Shown here one piece after another: positions 1 through 12,266 of a DNA stretch of 64,000 nucleotides. A program made the position numbers and the translations under genes. Within the stretch, counting starts at the first letter, position 1. Each line of letters opens with the position of its first letter. Source of the DNA: Gigaspora margarita (lineage: Eukaryota > Glomeromycota > Glomeromycetes > Diversisporales > Gigasporaceae). Where the stretch lies: assembly GCA_009809945.1 (NCBI GenBank), contig WTPW01000454.1, positions 1 to 64,000 of the forward strand. The letters are read 5' to 3'. The notes under the pieces were generated by a model. That model had not been told where the DNA came from. It worked only from the letters and a program-made list of their open reading frames with translations, and made no database searches.

Positions 1-418
1 AATGATACTGCCCAACTCTATCGCCCAATCGTTTGGGCACGTAAGCTTCTTTACTTTTCTTGACTCATTATATAACCTATTATTGATCAACATTTCCTTA
101 CTAAGTATAGAATTGTCTTAAAACTATAAAACATACAGTATGGATACATTAAAATTCCGTTGTAATTACCATATAAGTGAAAATTAAAAAATAAATTGGA
201 TCAATTACTAATCAGTAAATTCTTATAGTAATTTAGATAAATATTATTATAATTTACAAGGTTAAAATTATAGTTAATAAAAAATAATTATATAAATATT
301 ATTATAGTTTACAAGATTAAAATTATAGTTAATAGAAAATAATTATATATGTTTACTAATAAGATGTATATAAATGTACTAAGCAATATACTGTATACTT
401 GCAACTAATAATTGCAAC

Positions 419-439
419 ACCCGTCGTTTAACGACGGGT
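419..439. repeat. GC-rich perfect hairpin
   Basis: Seven GC-rich base pairs (cccgtcg / cgacggg) close a TTTAA loop, and an outer A-T pair extends the stem. It stands out in an otherwise AT-rich region. It resembles the subterminal hairpins of Helitrons, but no CTRR terminus follows at the expected distance on either strand, so its identity is open. Confidence 0.5.
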
Positions 440-690
440 CCAGTATCAAGTATATTATAAATAACATGGTATATTTAAAATTTATATATTTTAAATTATC
501 ATGATACTGATAGTGATGTAATCAATAAATAAATATATACTAAGGATATATAAGTTAATTCTGGTAATAAAAAATTTTTTGCAATAATCGTGTAACACTA
601 TTAGGGTCAAAAACAATGATAATTTTTTTTTTTTTGGACGGGTCAATAAAAATGGGTCAAATGGTCAAAAACAATGTTTTTGCATCTAAT

Positions 691-740
691 ATAGTATAGT
701 ATAGTATAATATCATATCATATCATATCATATAATATAAT
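691..740. repeat. pentanucleotide microsatellite (TATAG)n / (ATCAT)n
   Basis: Consecutive ATAGT units change into ATCAT units and then ATAAT units, all with a 5-bp period. This is a simple-sequence repeat with no sign of coding. Confidence 0.7.
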
Positions 741-3499
741 ATTATAATAATATAATAAAAATGGTGGGTGTAAAAATTTCCTTTTATAGATTAAGAGGAA
801 ATTTTGACTGCTGATCATATGCACAAAAGCGACACAAAATATGATAAATAGTAAAAAAAGAAAACATAAATGGTAAGGAAGATTACACTACATAAACAAA
901 TTAGGTAAGGTGGAGCAGTCAAAATTGAATAGCTTTAACATAGATTAATGAAAAAGAATTCTTTAACTTTTTTTTTTCTTTATGTTCATTTCAAGGAAAT
1001 TGACTTTCCTGTGCGTGCAAAAATAGGGCACATATATATATATATTTTTTTTAAAAAAAATAAAAAATAAAAAAAAGTCTCCTCATGATTTCTATTCTTA
1101 ACATTGATTCCTTGAAAAAGTTTTTCTTTTAAGCGAATTTATATATTATTATATCACTATTATCACTACATCACTACACATTATATATTATTGCAACAAA
1201 AAGAATAAAGGAATTCTTTTTCATTTATCTAAAAAATAACAAATATCATAAATGATATATCAACACATAATATTTACGCATGAGTTACGAGTTTGTGTTT
1301 GATTAGCAAAATTCTTTGGTTGCCATTTGGCCCTTTCTGTTTTAAATGGTGAAAATTATAGCATAAATAGAAACAACTATCCAAAGATTAAAAGACAAGG
1401 GACCATTAAGGAATATATACTTGTTAATACCAAATTGGATTATCGAGATTTTTTGAATTTATTTTAATTATACAATTTTTTTTTAATAGTCTTCAAGGAT
1501 CAAAATCGATTGACAAAATTTTTTTTCGTAAAATGAAAATTTTCTAAATTGGATAAAACTTCTAGAATAGCAAATAGTTTTTCAAATCAATTTTATAAAA
1601 ATACTAATTCTCTAACAATTGCTCCAAAGGCGTGCACATTGAGAGATTTGGAATATGTCTAACGTTATTAAACTAATCATATTTTTAATAACAGTCTTCC
1701 TTCTCGATTTTAGATGATTTTGAAACGATTTTACTAATTTTTTACTGTTATTAGCGTAAAGCAATTTGTGGTTGTGAATAGTTCGTGTTTCAATTTTCAC
1801 ATTATCAGATTCAAATAAGTATCTTAAATACCGTCATGTAAAAGTTAAAGTGTTTATTCTTATTCGTGTATACGAGTGAATATATGGTATTGTCAATATT
1901 TTTACTACAATAATCATGATCCAACTGCTTGTTGTATAGGCGACGCCACGTAAGTATTCTTTAATTAATAATAAAAGATTTTATATTAATTATACTTTCC
2001 TAATAATATAGAGCTTGGAATCGATGAGTTTCGAGTATTGATTTGTCACAACTTCAAATTTTCGAGCATCGGTAAAAATTTGACCGATGTTTGAATGTTC
2101 ATATTTAAATTTATCGAATGTGATATTATTTCTATATTACTTAATCCATTTACATGAATTATAATTCGCTAATTTATATCACAAAAAAATCACAATTAAT
2201 CCTAAACATCATGAATAATAAAATCGATTATTTTTATATTACGTTTTAGAAATACCATTCTTACAAATAACTTTGGATTAATAATGTTCTCTTTGTACTC
2301 ATAGCATTCCTGCATCTGAAAATAAGCGTTCACTTTGTATGCTTGTTGCAAGGATCGAAGAAATTTATAAATAATATAAAAAGTCACTTTGCAGTTTTTT
2401 ACATGACAATTACAAATGCACAATCTGGAATCAAACCCAGGATCATTTTTTTTTAGAACTACTGGTAACAGTCTTCTCTATATTGAATTTTGGTTCTTTA
2501 CAAACCGAAATATTAATGCAATTATTTTCATGATTGAGAGAGAACTTTACGTGAACATCAATAGAAAATGTAATAACTTTATTCAATATTAAATCAAATT
2601 CAATGATTTTAATAATGTCAATTTGAAAACTCTATTAAACAAAATTTATCGTCATGAAACTGTTATTTATATTTATTGTTATAAACTGTTATTTATATTT
2701 ATTGTTATGAAAATGTTTATTTAATAATCAATCAAAAAATTTATCATTACTAAATAGTTAAATTTAATTTTTACTGATTCTTGATGATTGAACGAATTAA
2801 AAACTCAATGAATAGGGTGAACAATTTTTTGTGGGAGAGCTAGGGGTGTCATGTTTCCCATTCCTGGTTTTACACAATTGCATTGTGCATCTAATTATAA
2901 TGATACCCCAATAACACAACAACACATACATTTACTAAATGCAATGCTCCAAAATTTTCCGTTCTTCGTAATTGCATGATAATGCCCAAAGCTATTCATT
3001 CAAGATCCATTAATTTAAATATAAATGCATAAATCTTTATCCGAAATTATAGATTTCTATTACATAAATAATATACCACACTTATCTTAAGCAGTTCAAG
3101 CACCTAATTACGCATTACTAAATTTTATTGGTAAATTTTGAAAAATTAATTTCAGTTAATTTCTAACTCAAATACAAATAATAAGCAAAAAAAAAAAAAC
3201 AATAAATAAAATCGTTAAGTTCAAAACATTTCACCGAAATCATGTAACCTAAAGCAATCTTTAACCAATTTAAACTACCCTTGTTATCTAACTACAAAGC
3301 AAAATATTTATATATCATGTTGCCAAAATTTTTAAATGATGAATGTACCAAATCTGATCTAATTATAAAAATTAAACCCACATAACATGCTAAAAATACT
3401 ACTAATTTTCAATTCATCAACAAATCAATGTAAATAAAAAAATTAACAAAAAGATATTAAATAATATAGAGGTCATTTTGTGCTATTCATAATCACACA

Positions 3500-3889
3500 T
3501 TAGGGTGGTGGCATGCTACAACAAGTATTATCCGCATAAGGACAGCAGCCACCGATAGCAGTGTTGCAACATTGATCATCTGAGGTACATGGAGTTCCAT
3601 CAGGAAGACATGTAGCTGCACAAACAGTTGTAGTAGGTGTACAAGTTACTGTCTTTTTTTGTTCACATCCTTTACAATGATTAGATACTTGTTGGCGGTC
3701 AGGACAAGCACTCAAAGCAGGTGTTTCAGTTGAACAGGATATTGTGATTGTCACTGTTGAATCGCTAATATCAGTGATAGTACATGTTTTAGAAGATTTT
3801 GGATGATATTTATGTCTAGCATCAATATTTAATGCTAACAAATGAATGAGAAATATAATAAAAAGTGATTTAAAAATTTGTCTATTCAT
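3500..3889 (-). CDS. small secreted cysteine-rich protein (candidate effector)
   Basis: A single-exon reading frame of 129 residues. Residues 1-24 look like a signal peptide: basic start, hydrophobic core at about 8-21, likely cleavage after Ala24. The predicted mature part of about 105 residues has 15 cysteines, at positions 36, 52, 62, 72, 75, 83, 90, 94, 101, 107, 108, 115, 116, 123 and 124. The tail has three CC pairs (QCC, GGCC, NTCC) and a C-LPDGTP-C-TSDDQ-CC spacing reminiscent of granulin or knottin-like disulfide folds. The middle is rich in Thr and Ser. On the coding strand a CTATAAATT box lies about 50 nt before the ATG. The export signal and cysteine richness are directly visible; a role at the plant or cell-wall interface is inference. 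No relative is recognised by name. Confidence 0.75.
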   Translation of the reverse strand: MNRQIFKSLFIIFLIHLLALNIDARHKYHPKSSKTCTITDISDSTVTITISCSTETPALSACPDRQQVSNHCKGCEQKKTVTCTPTTTVCAATCLPDGTPCTSDDQCCNTAIGGCCPYADNTCCSMPPP

Positions 3890-4127
3890 TGTTAATTGTT
3901 TATTTAAACATCCTAAATGGAAATACGTTTAATTTATAGATAAATTTTGAAAATTTCTTATTATGCACGATTTAGTAATTTAATGAAATGGTTTATTTGA
4001 TTAACATAAAACTTTATTAAAAATTCTCTCTCTTAAATGAAGTGTAACACAAATACATAAAGCTAGTTTTGAAAATAACCAATGCAATAACTTTCGGCCT
4101 CATTTCAAGCTCAGTTTTACATTTATG

Positions 4128-4129
<2 letters not shown>

Positions 4130-4177
<48 letters not shown>
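4130..4177 (-). repeat. 48-nt poly(T) tract (poly-A on minus strand)
   Basis: An uninterrupted run of 48 T residues. Read on the minus strand it is a poly-A tail following a GC-richer stretch ending GGCATCACTCTT, which is what a retroposed transcript or SINE end would look like. No pol III boxes or target duplication could be confirmed, so a simple homopolymer expansion is equally possible. Confidence 0.6.
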
Positions 4178-4181
<4 letters not shown>

Positions 4182-4763
4182 GTGATGCCTGAGCTCGGTC
4201 TTTATTGAATAACTATGCATTACAACAACATTAATAATGAATTACATACATTTTTACATTTATTATGTTTTCGATTCACTTAGCAAATTATCATTAAAAA
4301 ATAAAATAAGCAAATTCCTTTTTTAGTAAATTGTTTTGGCGATCATATGCGTGAAGATTATACGAACCAACATAAATGGTTAAGCTACCAACTACGAATG
4401 CATTCCTTAAAGTGGCCATTATGTTCTTCGCATACAATAATGTATAGATAATATAGATAATGCCAAATTAAGCATGTAATCAATTTACGATAACAATAAT
4501 GTAATCATGATTGTGTAATATTATTGTAATTTGTATGTATTTGATGTATTTGTATCTTCTTTCCACATTCCAATCTAGACAAAAGGCTCTAATTGCTTAT
4601 TAATTAACGCTTATTTAACGCTTATTTAACGCTTATAAATGATTGTTAGCGCTTGGTGTTACTCTAAATTACCTTTTCTGGTTTATTTTTGGTAATTGAT
4701 TTTCATTGACTTAAATTTTTTTGGAAATTTTGGGTTTCACAAATTTCAACCATTGATATTCTC

Positions 4764-4803
4764 TGCGCTTGCGATTGCGCTTGCGTTTGCGATTGCGCTT
4801 GCG
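4764..4803. repeat. GC-rich hexamer repeat (TTGCGC/TTGCGA)n
   Basis: About six and a half units of a 6-bp motif alternating TTGCGC, TTGCGA and TTGCGT. It is followed by GCATGCGAAGCGC palindromes. This is a small GC island in AT-rich DNA. Confidence 0.7.
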
Positions 4804-5930
4804 TAAGAGCAGTGCATGCGAAGCGCTGTGCAAGCTCAAGCGCTCTCAAAATTTATCGCTTATCGAACATTGGTTGTATATATAGGATAAATTGTGATTA
4901 AAAAGGAGGTCCAATTTTTCTAAAATGCTCGAATAAAATAATGCATATCTTAATTACTAAATATAAGACAATTACCTAACCTTAATTGGTAATATAACGA
5001 TTATAAAGGAAATCCGTTATTATTAAAATGCATAAATAAATTAACAAAAATATTGCATATAATTACCAAATAAAAATAACCATAACCTTTATTAGATAAA
5101 AATTAATTATTATATAATTTAGTTTAAAAAGCTCAATAATCGATAAAAATGCTATTCATTAATATCTGATATGTATTTACTATTTTTTTTCACTTAATGA
5201 TAATTTAAAACATGCACGCCTCATGAACATTAACACTATGAAATTACCAAAAGTAGAGTTCCAATCCACAAACATCCAGTGTTGCAAACTTTTTTAATTG
5301 TTATTTTTCTTTTGTGTAATTCTGCCCCGTACATAGTTAGAGTATTTGCCCTGAACAATGTGTTTTCTTTTTTATAAGATAAGTAGTAGTTTCGGACCCC
5401 AGATCTAAGTTCTGGGCCACGAACAATGATTTGGAACCATAGATCCTGGTCTGGGACCAAAATAGTTCGAAGCTTAAGATAGTGGTCTTAAACTGTTATA
5501 GATTAAAAATGTATAAATACTATGCTTGAGTAAATAAAAAGAGCATGATTCATTTTGCTCAAACAAACAATTTCGTAATTCTCACCAATAATCAATAACC
5601 CAAACTAACCTTAGAAACCTGATTTATCCCAATTTAGCATAAACCCATACCATCCTACTTTGCATCTGGAATTTCGGCCAATTCTGAATCAGCCACCTAA
5701 CCCAAATTCAGATTAAGATAATTTAACCTTAAACCTCGCAGCGCATACATAACTATTACTCATTGTTATACGATATGTAAAACAATGCCATCTAACTCAG
5801 ATATCCAAATTAAAAAAACAGATATCCAGTGTTATGCTCAATTTTTTTGTTTCATTTTTTTATTTTTTTTTTTTATCATTATCATTATTTTTTGAATTTC
5901 TTATTTTGATATAGTTTGTGATGCAGTTAG

Positions 5931-6065
5931 GTGATTAAAGCTTCAATCGAGAGGTTGAAGTTTCAAGCGAGTGATTAAAACTCCAATCGAATGATTAAAG
6001 CTCCAATCGCGAGATTGAAGCTCCAAGTGGGTGATTAAACTCTAATCAAGAGATTGAAGCTCCAA
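5931..6065. repeat. degenerate tandem repeat of about 36 bp
   Basis: Roughly four copies of a unit reading GTGATTAAAGCTCCAATC followed by a partly complementary GAGATTGAAGCTCCAA, so each unit is itself an imperfect palindrome. A hAT-type MITE (6066-6230) is inserted in the array, and a further GTGATTAAA unit follows it. Confidence 0.7.
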
Positions 6066-6230
6066 TAGGGATTGGAACTGTTTAACCTTAAAAATTGCTC
6101 TATAGTTCCAGGCAAAATTATGTTAGTCATGAGCCGGAATTATTTTAATGCCGGCCAAATTAAATGGTTAAACGTTAAACAGCTAAACAATTAAACGATT
6201 AGAAAAAATTTTAGACGGTTCCAATCCCTG
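6066..6230. mobile_element. hAT-like MITE inside the 36-bp repeat array
   Basis: Ends are inverted repeats: TAGGGATTGGAACTGT on the left, and on the right the complement of CAGGGATTGGAACCGT. It is 165 bp long and has no coding capacity. The flanking 8-mers do not match, perhaps because it landed in a repetitive array. The family is assigned only from the (C/T)AGGG terminus. Confidence 0.55.
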
Positions 6231-7159
6231 AGTGATTAAAAAACCCACAGGAATTAAAGATATATAAGATGTAGCTTCAGTCTGTGAAGGAAAGAAAGAT
6301 TATTAATACGATTATTAATATTGTAATAATCTGACATATAAATTTTTCTAATAAAGAGAAACCTATAACCTGTAATTATGTGTGTTAGTTTTTTGATTTA
6401 AACCATTTAACCTTAACCACTATTTATTCACGATCGAAGCTAAAGTCCTATAAGCTCTCCCATTGGTTGTAACACCAGATATAGCTTATCAGATAAATGG
6501 ATGAAGAATTGATCTGAATTGGAACTCTACCCTTAACAAATTACTTAAAACAAAACTGAAAAACCAAAATATAAAGAACCTATTCATATCCATAATCGTG
6601 ATTCTTTTATTAATACTTAACCTTACATCACGAATTTCAAAATTAATCGGAACCCAATCACTTAAGATTAAACCAAAATTCTAGCAAAAAATATTATAAG
6701 ATCAAATTTCATTATTACACAAAAACGAAAAAGAATTGCAACACAATAAAATAGGAAACAAAAGTTAAATTACCTATTAGCATTTTAGAATGACAACAAT
6801 ATAAAAAAAATATAGATAACTAAACTCCCAGCGCATGAGCAGGCGCATGACTTGTTGCATTATTATAATTGATATACTGTATTGCATCTTTTTTGAAATT
6901 TTATACGTATAATACAGTTTTAAGTAATCTTTTATATATGTACGTATCGTACAAACAAAATTTTATATCATACATTACTAAATCATCTTCAATACTGTAC
7001 ACCATATATGTGTATTCTGATACGGATTATGCAGCTTTGATTTGTCACTACTGTTCAGACAATATGGTTACACAAATGTGTGTGTTAATAGAAAGGCTTT
7101 CATATGATTGGCTGTTTAAATCAGTTATCTATATCTATCTATCTATATAATTTATAGCA
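6231..7159. other. no gene seen; microsatellite near right end
   Basis: AT-rich sequence without coding signs. The plus-strand frame at 6869-7150 is low complexity and ends in a TATC microsatellite (about 7125-7148). Confidence 0.5.
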
Positions 7160-7445
7160 GAGTCTGTACGTTTTAACGTTTTTGATTGGTTGCAACCGAT
7201 TTTTGGAAACTTCTAAACAGAACGTTTTTGCTTGGCTGCAACTAAAAGTTGTGGGAATTTTTGAGTCTGTGCGTTGTAACGTTTTTGATTGGCTGCAACC
7301 GAATTTTGGGAAACTTCTAAACAGAAATAGACAGGGAACGGGTCTGTGCGCTTTAACGTTTTTGCACTGAAAACTGTGGGAATTTTGTGTGCGTCTTAAC
7401 GTTTTTGATTAGCTACAACCGAAAATTGTAGAAGTTTACTTCTTT
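7160..7445. repeat. direct repeats of a TGCG-TTTTAACG unit
   Basis: Three to four degenerate copies, starting near 7162, 7265, 7341 and 7387. They share GTCTGTGCG, TTTAACGTTTTTGATTGG, CTGCAACCGA and GGGAAACTTCTAAACAG. Copies differ in length, so this looks like a degenerating minisatellite or the subterminal part of a transposon. The plus-strand frame at 7182-7370 lies within it and is not a gene. Confidence 0.7.
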
Positions 7446-7792
7446 TAATCGAATTATTTTGAATTAGAGTTACTGGCTAAATGTACGTTTTGGATTCTTA
7501 ATTGTGAACCTGTGTTTTTTAAACTTTATTTCATAATTACTTCATTTTGGAATTATTACGACATTACTGCGAATTATCGATTTTTTGAATTAAAGTTATT
7601 TACTGAATTGTTAAAGTTGCTTAATAAAAATTTCTATTGAAGTTGTACGTACGTTTTAAATTCCTAATTGAGTAACTATTACGTTTTAATTCTTAATTAC
7701 AACATATTGCATTATTCTGAAATATCGTTATTTATAATTAAAGTTGCCGTAATTTACTTCATAATTACATTTCAACTAGAACATGATCATGC

Positions 7793-7818
7793 GGGCGGCT
7801 TCGCCGCCCATATGCTAA
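7793..7818 (+). mobile_element. possible Helitron 3' end: hairpin plus CTAA
   Basis: A perfect 7-bp GC stem (GGGCGGC / GCCGCCC) with a TTC loop is followed five bases later by CTAA, which fits the CTRR terminus of Helitrons. The spacing is a little short of the usual 10-12 nt. No matching 5' TC end or Rep-helicase coding was found. Confidence 0.35.
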
Positions 7819-9739
7819 AGGTAATAGATTTATTTGTTTTATTCTTATTTTTATAATCAGGAAACAGCCTTTATAAATATTTATATTTATAAAAAGTTTA
7901 AATTACTACTTTTAAGTTTTTTATATAAATAATTATCAAAAGAATAGATAATCTAAATGCACTTACAAAAATTTCCTAAAGGCATTTTCTATATTATATA
8001 TAAAAAAATCTTTGCTATGACTTTCATTAATCTGCTGCATATTTTCTGGAGTTTTAAGAAGCATGTTTTCTGGTTCTAGATTTATTTATGTTCTCTCAAA
8101 AAACTACACAGGTATGATTTAGTATTTTATACTTTACTGATTTATATATTGCTATTATTTCATCAGCTTTTAATATGTCTAAAATGAAAAATGAAATATG
8201 TGCAGCAAAATTACTAATTATCCTTTAATTCCAAAATATAGAGCATCAGATTTTTCTAATAGAGAACAAAACATAATTTGTAAGCACTTGTGATATATTT
8301 CATGTTGTATATTTTGAAAAGCTTTAGTAGGTTTAGTTTCTATATCCCTAATCTTTGGCAAAAATCCTAAAAAAATCTTGGAATTTGGTAAATTTCATAC
8401 CCAGTTTTGAAGATTTCCAAGTGTTAAAAATACAGGGTGCCTGAAGTCTTACCAAGACTATCAAATATAGTAGCATCAAAATAAAGAATAATAGAGAGTA
8501 AATGATTTAATAGTAGAAGTGTTTTTCTGTTTCAAGCAACTGACCTCTTTTTTATAATTTTTCAAAAACTCTTCGCCTTTAATGTTCTAAAAAATTTAAT
8601 TAAAAATTTTTTTAAAAATTTCTTAAAATTTTGCTAATAATTTAGTACTATTAACCATTGTATACAATATTCAAAAACAATAACTCTACAATTAAGATTC
8701 AGATATTATTTACTATTTTACTTAAATAACATTTGGATGGACTATATTGATTTGTTTTATATAAATTGTATCCAATATATAATATCTGTATGATTTAATT
8801 TAAAAATTGGAGGTTTGGAATAATATATACAATGGCCATTTTCAAATATCTAGTATTAATTTATTCTACCTTTTTAGAACTCCTTTGAGAACAATATTAT
8901 TATTTACTTCTGGTCTTTGCAAAAGAGCCTGAATTGAACAAAATATAGAATGATAATAAAACATAATATTGTTTTCAGAATATACTGCAACCTTGCTTGA
9001 TTTTTATGTTTATTCATTTTTTTTCTAGATCTTTTTGGAACCTTTGCTCATTCCTGATATCATTTACATTTTGTCAGCTAATTATCAATTCTTAACCAGT
9101 TGTACTGGTCAATCAATTAAGCATTTGCTCAACTGGTTACCCAAAATTTATTCAGTTTAGGTTGGTTAACCGACTATAACCCAACTGGTTCAAATCACTA
9201 TCTGTAGTAGTATAAGAATTTGTTGTAGTATATTGATAGGTTATAGATTTCAAGTAGATTAGAATAGAAGTTAATATTTGTTCTTTGTGTAGTATTAGTG
9301 TGTATAGTTGATATATTGGAATTGTTATCAGAACTATCTGATAACAATTTATATTCATTATATATTTCTTGTTCTATAGAGTGAGTAGAACTATTTTGCT
9401 ATATAGGTGATAATAAATAAGGTTGATATTGAAGTAGTACTTTAGCATGGCATGATGAAATGGTATTTGAAGTACTAGAATTAATTTCTGTAAAAGCACT
9501 TGCTGTTTCAAGCTCAGTTCTTATAGCTGTACAAAAAAATAATACTATAGCCTGCCCTGTATATTGGGTCTGACTGTTATAAACTTGGTCCTCTGTATAA
9601 ATGGACTTAACTACCTGTTCACTTACCTTATTCTCTTTTGAAAATGGCTTACTAAAAGTGGAGAATATCATTATTTTAGAAGTGGTGGCTGTATTCTGTG
9701 GTCTACAAAAATACTTATTGAAAAGGATTATATGGAATC

Positions 9740-9986
9740 TTTGCTAGAAAAATCACTCTTTGACATTTTTTGATCAGGCTAATTTGGATAAACTTAAACA
9801 AATATACCATTTTTATTTGCATACAAATCATCTTTTGACTTTATTAATTCAAAAGTTTGTTTGATATACTATTAAATCAATAAAGGAAAAAGATGATTTA
9901 TATTTGTATAAGAACTGGTATGTTGTTCTAAATTTGTCCAAAATTATTTGATCAGAAAATGTTGAAGGGTGATTTTCCTAGCAAAT
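9740..9986. mobile_element. MITE with about 50-bp inverted ends
   Basis: The left end TTTGCTAGAAAAATCACT continues into TTTTTTGATCAGG, and the right end is its imperfect complement, ending in CCTAGCAAA. The interior is a further imperfect palindrome around 9,850. It is about 247 bp long and non-coding. No clear target duplication was found, so the superfamily is unknown. Confidence 0.6.
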
Positions 9987-10761
9987 ATTCTATACAAAGA
10001 TGTTGTAATATGGGTTCTTGTTGTATATTGGAGTTTGAGTTAGAATCATTTTCTATATTATTTGTATCTGATATAATAATATCATTATCCAATTCACCAG
10101 ATAATTTTGAAGGTCATTGAGTTGGTAAAAGATTGGTTTGTGAGTTAGTGGAATCATTAGTTGTATTAGTATTTGTTTGTACTGAAGATTTGCTTTTGGG
10201 ATTAATTTTAGTACTTGAAGAGGATTATAAAAGATGGATTTGATACTTGGTTTTTTGAATTGGATATTAAATTTAGCAAATAGGAATTTTTAGCTTCTGG
10301 GTAAAATTTTTTGTTATATGCATTTTGAATAGATGCAATAGATGTTTATATTTTTTAAGAATATGGAAGTAGGTTATTACTCTAGCTAGAAAGTTAGTAT
10401 CAATTGGCTTAGCAGTATTTTTTCAATTGTACTATGAAAACTAAAGTTATTAATTTGGTTATTAATAGCTACTACCTTGTTGTATGCATTGAAGAAATTA
10501 TAAAAATAGAAACTAAGTTATGCTTGATTAGTTTCTTCTTTGTTGAGATTATTATGTTTGAGAAATTGTTGTTCAGTTTTGGTAGCTAGTTGTCAAAATA
10601 GAGAAATTGGTGTTCATTTTTGAAATGTACAGCATGTTGTGCCTCTTTATCAAAAATTAAAAAAATCAAGGTAGGATAATAGTATTTGGGTTTAGAAGAT
10701 AAATTTTGAGAAGCCAGAAAATGTTTAAAGTGTAACATAATACTAACAAGATTAGTATAGA

Positions 10762-10834
10762 TTACACAAGTTATGTATTATACAAGTCATATATTACAGA
10801 TCACATGTTATACAAGTCATGTGTTATACAAGTT
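10762..10834. repeat. short tandem repeat (ACAAGTCATGTATTAT-like)
   Basis: Three to four imperfect units of about 20 bp built on ACAAGTCAT and GTTATAC. Confidence 0.5.
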
Positions 10835-12266
10835 TTACAATAATGATTAACTTAGATAACGTTACTATGTGCAAATTAAAATAGTTACAAAAAAGATAAA
10901 TATTTGTTTTGTGTAAAATTATATAATAATTTGTGCAGTTAATAAGAACCACAAATTTTGAAATATTAAAAAATGTAGGTTGCACAATTTAGTGTGTTTA
11001 TATTACACAAAAAACACTTATAGAATTTTTGTAAAAATAAGAAAAAATAAAAAAATAAAAAAAAATAAAGAGTATAAAGAAATTAATAGTATTTTGAATA
11101 TATTTTTGTTAGTTTTAGAGCTACAAGCATGAAACTCAGCTTGTTATAACAATAAAATGGGCTTTTCAACTTTTTCTAAATTTGCAAAATAGATTAAGAA
11201 GACTGTTTTGTATATATTTTAAAAAGAATACAATTTTAGACCAAAAGACCTTTACTTAATGGGTTTAAAGATTTTTGCAATAATATTTAATTCGTGATCT
11301 GTATGTGAACTAGTAAAAAATCATGTGATTTTTACTATTAAATTTTGCCTTTTTGGAATCTGGCATTTCCCTAAGGGTAAATCGATTTTGTACTAAATAA
11401 ACCTCCCTTGTGCACATAACAAATGTTGTAGAGGAGAAAAATATAAGCATAATGGTAATTAAACCATTAAAATCAGCCTAGTAGATCATAAGATATAGGT
11501 GTATTTGTCCTCATGACTATATATATTTTTAATTTTTTTAATTTTTTTTTACTTTATTATAATTATTATTATTATTTTATTTCTAAATTTTTTATTTGCT
11601 TTTTTTTTAATAATTGATAAATGGATACTAATTTGAAAATAACAATTCAGAATTAACATAAATTCAAAAATGATGCAAAAAAGAATACATAAATAAATTA
11701 TTATATTAAATAATTTTATTAAATATTTTCTTTGCAGTGAATAAATTATTAATTTCGATAAACAGCTCTAAAAACTCTTTTCTCTTATAAATAAACTATT
11801 TTAAATTGTTAAATAATTGCTTAAAAAATTGAACAATTAAGATTATAAAGAATAAATAACTATTAATTTTATACTGATTACAATTTTATTAATGGTATTA
11901 GTCAATTAATAATTGCAGAGCATGTATAAATAAATATCATAACTGCTAATTAAATTAATGGTTAGTATTTCACTATACTACTAGTAGTACATTGTACTAC
12001 ATTGCGACAGTTTTTAAAAGTAAATTTCTAGAAATTTAAAAAACAAACTATCTTTTTAAATAATATATTCTACTTTATTAAAGTAATCATAACATGTACC
12101 AATTGATAAAATAGCTTTAACTGCTATTCCTAATTTTATATAATTTTTTTTTGTCTAGAAAATTTAATACAATTAAATTTTTATATAGTATTACTAGTTA
12201 CCTTATAATATTTAAAAATATTTTATTATATAATTTTTTAAATTTTTAATAAAAGTTATAAAAATA

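Larger units (their letters stand above)
1..3499. other. gene-poor AT-rich region
   Basis: No open reading frame with recognisable family features or convincing spliced coding sequence is seen on either strand. The region holds homopolymer runs, a pentanucleotide repeat near 690-740, a GC-rich hairpin at 419-439 and short palindromes. A short inverted pair (AGGGGTGTCAT near 2841 and ATGATACCCC near 2899) could be a tiny MITE, but no target duplication is visible. Confidence 0.5.
3890..5930. other. intergenic region without a recognisable gene
   Basis: Nothing codes convincingly. The minus-strand frame at 5236-5460 lacks family features and overlaps short repeats of the type CTGGGNCC and GGACC around 5395-5460. 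The long poly-T at 4130-4177 and a GC-rich hexamer repeat near 4764-4803 are listed separately. Confidence 0.5.
7819..11958. other. repeat-derived region with decayed minus-strand coding remains
   Basis: No intact gene. Between roughly 8,900 and 10,700 the minus strand reads as protein-like for long stretches broken by stops. One example, near 10,020-10,200, has a Ser/Thr/Asn-rich acidic segment around one stop. The frame at 9399-9671 (90 residues) is part of the same remains. I could not assign a transposase or host family. A MITE lies at 9740-9986, and short Asn/Ser-type and ACAAGT repeats follow. Confidence 0.4.

Noticed and set aside
9083-9200. tRNA-like T-loop motif GGTTCAAATCACT
   Set aside because: No acceptor stem, anticodon arm or A box fits; the surrounding CAACTGGTT and AACCAG inverted pieces look like a MITE end. 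No convincing tRNA or rRNA was seen anywhere in the window.
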